Assembly (NCBI RefSeq): GCF_019458805.1
Contig: NZ_JAIBOA010000012.1
Span: 1 to 64,000 of the forward strand
Direction: 5' to 3'
DNA: 64,000 bases
DNA from: Actinomadura parmotrematis
GTDB lineage: Bacteria; Actinomycetota; Actinomycetes; Streptosporangiales; Streptosporangiaceae
Positions within the stretch are counted from its first letter, which is position 1; every line of letters starts with the position of its first letter. Both the position numbers and the translations under genes were made by a program. The notes below the pieces were generated by a model that was not told the DNA's origin, did not search any database, and saw only the letters and a program-made list of their open reading frames with translations. Shown here in pieces: positions 59,587 to 64,000 of this stretch.

Positions 59587-60264
59587 TCAGGCGGGGCCGG
59601 CCTTATAGCCGACGCCGCGGACCGTCACCACGATCTCGGGCCGCTCCGGGTCCTTCTCGATCTTGGCGCGGAGGCGCTGCACGTGCACGTTGACCAGGCG
59701 GGTGTCGGCGGCGTGCCGGTAACCCCAGACCTGCTCCAGCAGCACCTCGCGGGTGAACACCTGCCGGGGCTTGCGGGCCAGCGCGACCAGCAGGTCGAAC
59801 TCCAGCGGCGTCAGCGGGATGTGCTTGTCGGCGCGCTTCACCGAGTGCCCGGCGACGTCGATGGTGATGTCGCCGATGGTGAGCGTCTCGGGGGCGGGCT
59901 CGTCGGTGCGGCGCAGCCGGGCGCGGACGCGGGCGACGAGCTCCTTCGGCTTGAACGGCTTGACGATGTAGTCGTCGGCGCCCGACTCCAGGCCGAGCAC
60001 GACGTCCACGGTGTCGCTCTTGGCGGTCAGCATGACGATCGGCACGCCGGACTCGGCGCGGATCTGGCGGCACACGTCGATGCCGTCGGCGCCCGGCAGC
60101 ATCAGGTCGAGCAGCACCAGATCGGGCCGGCTCTCCCGGAACGCCTCCAGCGCCTTGTCGCCGTCGTGCACGAACGACGGCTCGAAGCCCTCGCCCCTCA
60201 GCACGATGCCGAGCATCTCGGCGAGCGCGAGGTCGTCGTCGACGACCAGTACACGTCCTCTCAT
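59587..60264 (-). CDS. mtrA: Response regulator MtrA
   Basis: 225 residues from MRGRVLVVDDD. Receiver domain with phospho-Asp in DLVLLDLMLPG, KPFKPKELVAR, and an OmpR-type winged helix (LTPLEFDLLVALARKPRQVF, VNVHVQRLRAKIEKDP, VRGVGYKAG), nearly identical in stretches to the Mycobacterium protein. It controls division, wall and development genes. The start could instead be ATG 60273 or GTG 60279; ATG 60264 is favoured by GAGG just upstream and by the usual MtrA N-terminus. A MtrA-site-like word lies about 117 bases upstream. Confidence 0.95.
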   Translation of the reverse strand: MRGRVLVVDDDLALAEMLGIVLRGEGFEPSFVHDGDKALEAFRESRPDLVLLDLMLPGADGIDVCRQIRAESGVPIVMLTAKSDTVDVVLGLESGADDYIVKPFKPKELVARVRARLRRTDEPAPETLTIGDITIDVAGHSVKRADKHIPLTPLEFDLLVALARKPRQVFTREVLLEQVWGYRHAADTRLVNVHVQRLRAKIEKDPERPEIVVTVRGVGYKAGPA

Positions 60265-60279
60265 GGCCCTCATCGTCAC

Positions 60280-60635
60280 AGTGTCGGGGTCCGGTGGATA
60301 TGCGGTGCGGTGTCGCCACCGCCGGCCCTCCGGGGAGGCCCGGCCCCACCTCGCCGGGAAGATATGCCTTGGCGTGCAAGGTTACCTGCGTTTGCCCGGT
60401 CCATGACTCCCCCGTAATCGGCCGCGGGGGCGCCTCTGCTAAAGGCGGCCTCTCCTGGACGCGGATTGTAGACAGTGACTCCCGATGGGGACGCCCGGTT
60501 GACCCGGTGGCCACACCGGGCGCCAAGTGATCAACTGTGCGGGTTACCGCATTCCGCGCACCCCGCCCATGACAGGATGACCTGACGCGCCCTGCCCCCG
60601 GGGGTCCGGCGCACCGGACGCCACGAGGAGCGGGG
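60280..60635. other. 356-base divergent region between mtrA and a membrane protein operon
   Basis: Contains GTTACCTGCGTTTGC (60381-60395), which resembles a degenerate MtrA-type direct repeat, a perfect small hairpin CCCGGTG-GCCA-CACCGGG (60503-60520), and AT-rich words near 60465 (GATTGTAGACAGTGAC) that could be a promoter for the rightward operon. No gene is supported. Confidence 0.5.
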
Positions 60636-61658
60636 ATGCCGAGACCGGACGGGTGGGACGACGATCCCGCCGCCCTCTTGGGGGGCGACGTCCCGTTCCG
60701 GCCGCTGTCCATCGTCGAGCTGCTGGACGCCTCGATCGGCGGGATCCGCCGCGATCCGCGGTTCGTGCTCGGCCTGTCGGCGCTGATCAGCACGGTCGTG
60801 CAGGTCGCCGGATCGGTCGCGGCCTACTCCTTCATCGGCCGGGACGCGCGCGGCGACGTGACCCCGGACGTGCTGCTCCGCTCGGTCGGCGGCCAGTTCC
60901 TGCTGACGGCGGTCGGCCTCGTCCTGTCGGCGTTCGGCGTCCTGGTGCTGGCGGGGGCGCTCGCGCCGTACTTCGGGCGGGCGCTGCTCGGGCGGCCGCC
61001 CGACCGGCGCCTGTCCTGGCGGGCCGCCCGGCGGCGGCCGGGCCCGCTGCTCGCGCTGGCCCTGCTGATCATGGGGATGGTGCTGGCGGCGCTGCTGCTG
61101 CCCGCGGCGCCGCTCGTCGCGGCCCTCGCCGTCGAGGCGCACCCCGCGGTGATCGTCGTCGCCGGGCTGATCGGGCTGCCCCTCGGGATCGCCCTGACGG
61201 TCTGGCTCTACCCCAAGGTCGTGCTGGCGCCGCCCGCGCTCGTCCTGGAGCGGACGGGGGTCCGCGCGGCGCTCGGCCGGTCCCGCGCGCTCGCCCGCCG
61301 GAGCTGGGGCCGGACCTTCTGGACGCTGGCGGTGACCGCGCTGGTCACCGCGTTCATGGGGTTCCTGGCGCTGCGCATCCCGTTCCTGCTCGTCCAGCTG
61401 ATCTTCTTCCGGAACGCGACCGGCGGCGTCCCGCTGCTGCTCGGCCTCGCCGTGGACACCCTCGGCCGGATCGTGGCCTGGTCGGTGATGCTGCCGTTCG
61501 ACGCCGGGGTGATCGCGCTGCTCTACCTGGACCAGCGGATGCGCCGCGAGGGCCTCGACCTGGACCTGCGCACCCGGCCCCGGCCCGCGGACGAGGCCCT
61601 GGACGCCGGCGGCGACGCGGACCCGTTCGCCGTCCGGACGGCGGGCCGCCCCTCATGA
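60636..61658 (+). CDS. Multi-helix membrane protein at the head of the DUF4129/MoxR operon
   Basis: 340 residues with about six to seven hydrophobic segments. N-terminal 'FRPLSIVELLDASIGGIRRD' and central 'RSRALARRSWGRTFWTLAVTALV' resemble the glycerophosphoryl-diester-phosphodiesterase membrane-domain (PF10110-type) proteins that precede DUF4129 genes in actinomycetes. No catalytic motif is visible. GAGGAG lies 8 bases before the ATG. The stop overlaps the next ATG (ATGA). Confidence 0.78.
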   Translation: MPRPDGWDDDPAALLGGDVPFRPLSIVELLDASIGGIRRDPRFVLGLSALISTVVQVAGSVAAYSFIGRDARGDVTPDVLLRSVGGQFLLTAVGLVLSAFGVLVLAGALAPYFGRALLGRPPDRRLSWRAARRRPGPLLALALLIMGMVLAALLLPAAPLVAALAVEAHPAVIVVAGLIGLPLGIALTVWLYPKVVLAPPALVLERTGVRAALGRSRALARRSWGRTFWTLAVTALVTAFMGFLALRIPFLLVQLIFFRNATGGVPLLLGLAVDTLGRIVAWSVMLPFDAGVIALLYLDQRMRREGLDLDLRTRPRPADEALDAGGDADPFAVRTAGRPS

Positions 61659-62344
61659 TCATCAGCGTCCTCCGCGGCCCCGAGCCCGTCGACCGCGGCA
61701 CCGCCCGCGAGCTGGCCCGCCGCGAGCTGGAGAAGCCGGTCTACCACCGGGACCGGTCGTCCTGGCTGGAGCGCACCCTGCAGCGGTTCTCCGACTGGCT
61801 GCACGAGCTGACCTCCCGCGCCGGGCACCCGACCGCGCAGGGCGGCGGCAGCGGCTGGATCACCTGGCTCGTCATCGCGCTGCTCGCCGTGCTCGCCGTC
61901 GCGCTGGTGACCTGGCTGATGTGGGGGCGCCGCAACGTGCGGTCGGCGGCCGGGCCGCTGCTGGAGGACGCCCCGACGAGCGCCCGCGGGCACCGCGAGG
62001 AGGCCGCCGCGCACGCCGCCGCCGGCCGCTGGCCCGAGGCGATCCGCGAGCGCCTGCGCGCCGTCGCCCGCGATCTGGAGGAGCGCGCCGTGCTGGACCC
62101 GCGGCCCGGCCGCACCGCCGACGAGCTCGCCGCCGAGGCGGGCGCCGCGCTGCCCGCCCTGGCCGGCGAGTTGCGCGCCGGCGTGCTGGTCTTCGACGAC
62201 GTCTGGTACGGCGACCGGCCCGGCAGCGCCGCCGAGTACGACCGGCTCGTCCGGCTGGACGACGCCGTCCGCGCCACCCGGCCCCGCCCCCTCGGCGAGG
62301 ACGGGGACGCGGGCACGGGCGAGGCGGAGGCGCTCCGATGGTGA
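61655..62344 (+). CDS. DUF4129 membrane protein
   Basis: 229 residues: a short N-terminal cytoplasmic or external segment with RELARRELEKPVYHRD, one transmembrane helix (about 69-88), and a C-terminal domain with WPEAIRERLRAVARDLEER and TADELAAEAG ... FDDVWYGDRPG, the DUF4129 signature. The family is often next to MoxR and transglutaminase-like genes. Translationally coupled at both ends (ATGA with the previous gene; 7-base overlap with the next). Confidence 0.88.
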   Translation: MIISVLRGPEPVDRGTARELARRELEKPVYHRDRSSWLERTLQRFSDWLHELTSRAGHPTAQGGGSGWITWLVIALLAVLAVALVTWLMWGRRNVRSAAGPLLEDAPTSARGHREEAAAHAAAGRWPEAIRERLRAVARDLEERAVLDPRPGRTADELAAEAGAALPALAGELRAGVLVFDDVWYGDRPGSAAEYDRLVRLDDAVRATRPRPLGEDGDAGTGEAEALRW

Positions 62345-63515
62345 CCGGCCTCGCGGCGCCGCCCGAGCCCACCGCCCGCCAGGTCGCCGGCCGCCGCTTC
62401 CGCACCGCCCGCGGCGTCGTCCTCGCGCTCGCCGCGCTGATCATCGTCGCGATCGCGCTCGCCGCGCTGAAGCCGACGGCCCGCGAGACCGACCTGGACC
62501 CCGCGTCGCCGAGCCCCGGCGGCAGCCGCGCCCTCGCCGAGATCCTCCGGCAGCACGGGACGCCCGTCACGGTGGCGCGGTCCGCGCGGCAGGCCGCCGA
62601 GCTGGCCACCTCCGACAGCGTGACGCTCGTCACCCGCGGCGAGCGGCTCACCCCCGCCGGCATCGACCGGCTCCGCGCGGCGCCCGGCGACCTGTTCCTC
62701 GTCCAGCCGACGCAGGACATGCTGGCCGCGCTCGCCCCCGGCGTGGACGAGGCCGGGCCGTCCTTCGAGCGGACCGGCGCGCCCGGCTGCGCGGTGCGGG
62801 CCGCGATCCTCGCCGGGGACGTGGAGTTCGGCCGGTCGGAGACCTACAACGCGCCCGCGGGCGCCGCGTCCTGCTACGTGTCCGGCGGCCACCCCCGGCT
62901 GGTGCAGCTGCCCGTCGGCAGCCGCACCGTCACCGTCCTCGGCGCCGGCGCCCCGCTCGCCAACGACATGCTCGACAGCGCCGGCAACGCCGCGCTCGCC
63001 ATGGACGTGGCGGGCGCCCGCGCCTCGGTCGTCTGGCTGATCCCCGACCTGCCGCCGCCCGGCGACGACAGCGGGCGGAAGTCCCTCGGCGAGCTGGTGC
63101 CGTTCGGCGTCAAGCTGTTCTTCCTGGAGCTGCTCGTCGCCGTCGCGCTGCTGGCGCTCTGGCGGGCCCGGCGGCTCGGACCCGTCGTCGCCGAGGCGCT
63201 GCCGGTCGTCGTGCGGTCCGCCGAGACCGCCGAGGGCCGCGCCCGCCTCTACCGGGCGCACCGCGCCCGCGACCGCGCCGCGGACGCGCTCCGCTCGGGC
63301 GTCCGCGAGCGCCTCGTCCCGCTGCTCGGGCTGCCGCGCGGCGCCGCGCAGGACCCGGCGGCGGCCACCGAGATCGTCACCGCCGTCGCGCTCCGCACCA
63401 CCCACGACCAGGCGACCGTCCACGCCGCGCTCTACGGCCCCGCACCGGACGGCGACGCCGCCCTGGTCGCCCTCTCCGACCTCCTCGACGACCTGGAAAG
63501 GCAGGTGCGGGAATC

Positions 63516-63519
<4 letters not shown>
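62338..63519 (+). CDS. DUF4350-domain membrane protein
   Basis: 393 residues. A transmembrane helix at about 26-46 leads to a DUF4350-type domain (SPSPGGSRALAEILRQHGTP, about 57-76), and a second helix lies near 256-280 (LFFLELLVAVALLALW) before a cytoplasmic helical tail. Such proteins accompany MoxR ATPases and DUF4129 proteins. ATG 62338 overlaps the previous stop; its own stop overlaps the moxR start (GTGA). Confidence 0.85.

Positions 63520-64000
<481 letters not shown>

Overview
The window is very GC-rich, gene-dense DNA with many GTG starts, 1-10 base gene overlaps and several leaderless starts behind TAnnnT boxes. The order Rv3235-like / secA / HGxxPAAW / response regulator / hpf / comF / lpqB-mtrB-mtrA, helix-turn-helix plus DUF397 pairs and a DasR-type GlcNAc regulon mark a chromosomal piece of a filamentous actinomycete. 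A Streptosporangiales genus such as Actinomadura is the best guess. No rRNA, tRNA or CRISPR array was seen.

1-6.5 kb: a minus-strand organosulfur operon: ACAD-fold flavin monooxygenase, Tat-exported binding protein, permease, ATPase, cysteine-synthase-like enzyme and a YcnI-like copper protein cut by the window edge. 6.5-13.7 kb: a LuxR-family regulator remnant, acetoacetate-CoA ligase, two HAD proteins, a DUF6912 protein, a GT-C membrane transferase and an acyl-CoA dehydrogenase. 13.7-17.5 kb: a 1133-residue STAND-like NTPase with an internal zinc motif and TPR-like repeats, divergent from a 75-residue membrane protein. 17.5-22.8 kb: cell-wall amino-sugar recycling (murQ, RpiR regulator, GlcNAc kinase, NagZ-type glycosidase). 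22.8-28.4 kb: an MFS exporter and TetR gene split by a TnpB element, then a second MFS operon facing another TetR. 29-38.4 kb: a complete GlcNAc phosphotransferase locus: enzyme I, HPr, HAD phosphatase, IIA, IIB, SIS-type deaminase, NagA, two IIC permeases and a DasR-like regulator. 38.6-47.1 kb: conserved housekeeping genes. 47.1-56.2 kb: repeats and an accessory block (sarcosine-oxidase-like, two TetR modules, SDR, anti-sigma-type kinase, XRE/DUF397, NmrA-like, LysE). 56.2-64 kb: lpqB-mtrB-mtrA and a membrane protein / DUF4129 / DUF4350 / MoxR operon that runs off the right edge.

The two amino-sugar regions complement each other: NagZ, the kinase and MurQ release and process wall sugars, while the PTS locus imports GlcNAc and routes it through NagA and the SIS deaminase. 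Both DasR-type operators in the PTS locus have half-sites TGGTCT and AGACCA separated by 10 bp, unlike the compact classical dre site. The least explained items are the STAND-like NTPase with its membrane neighbour, the split operators, the TnpB insertion whose empty site can be reconstructed, and a 7-codon leaderless reading frame at 5948.
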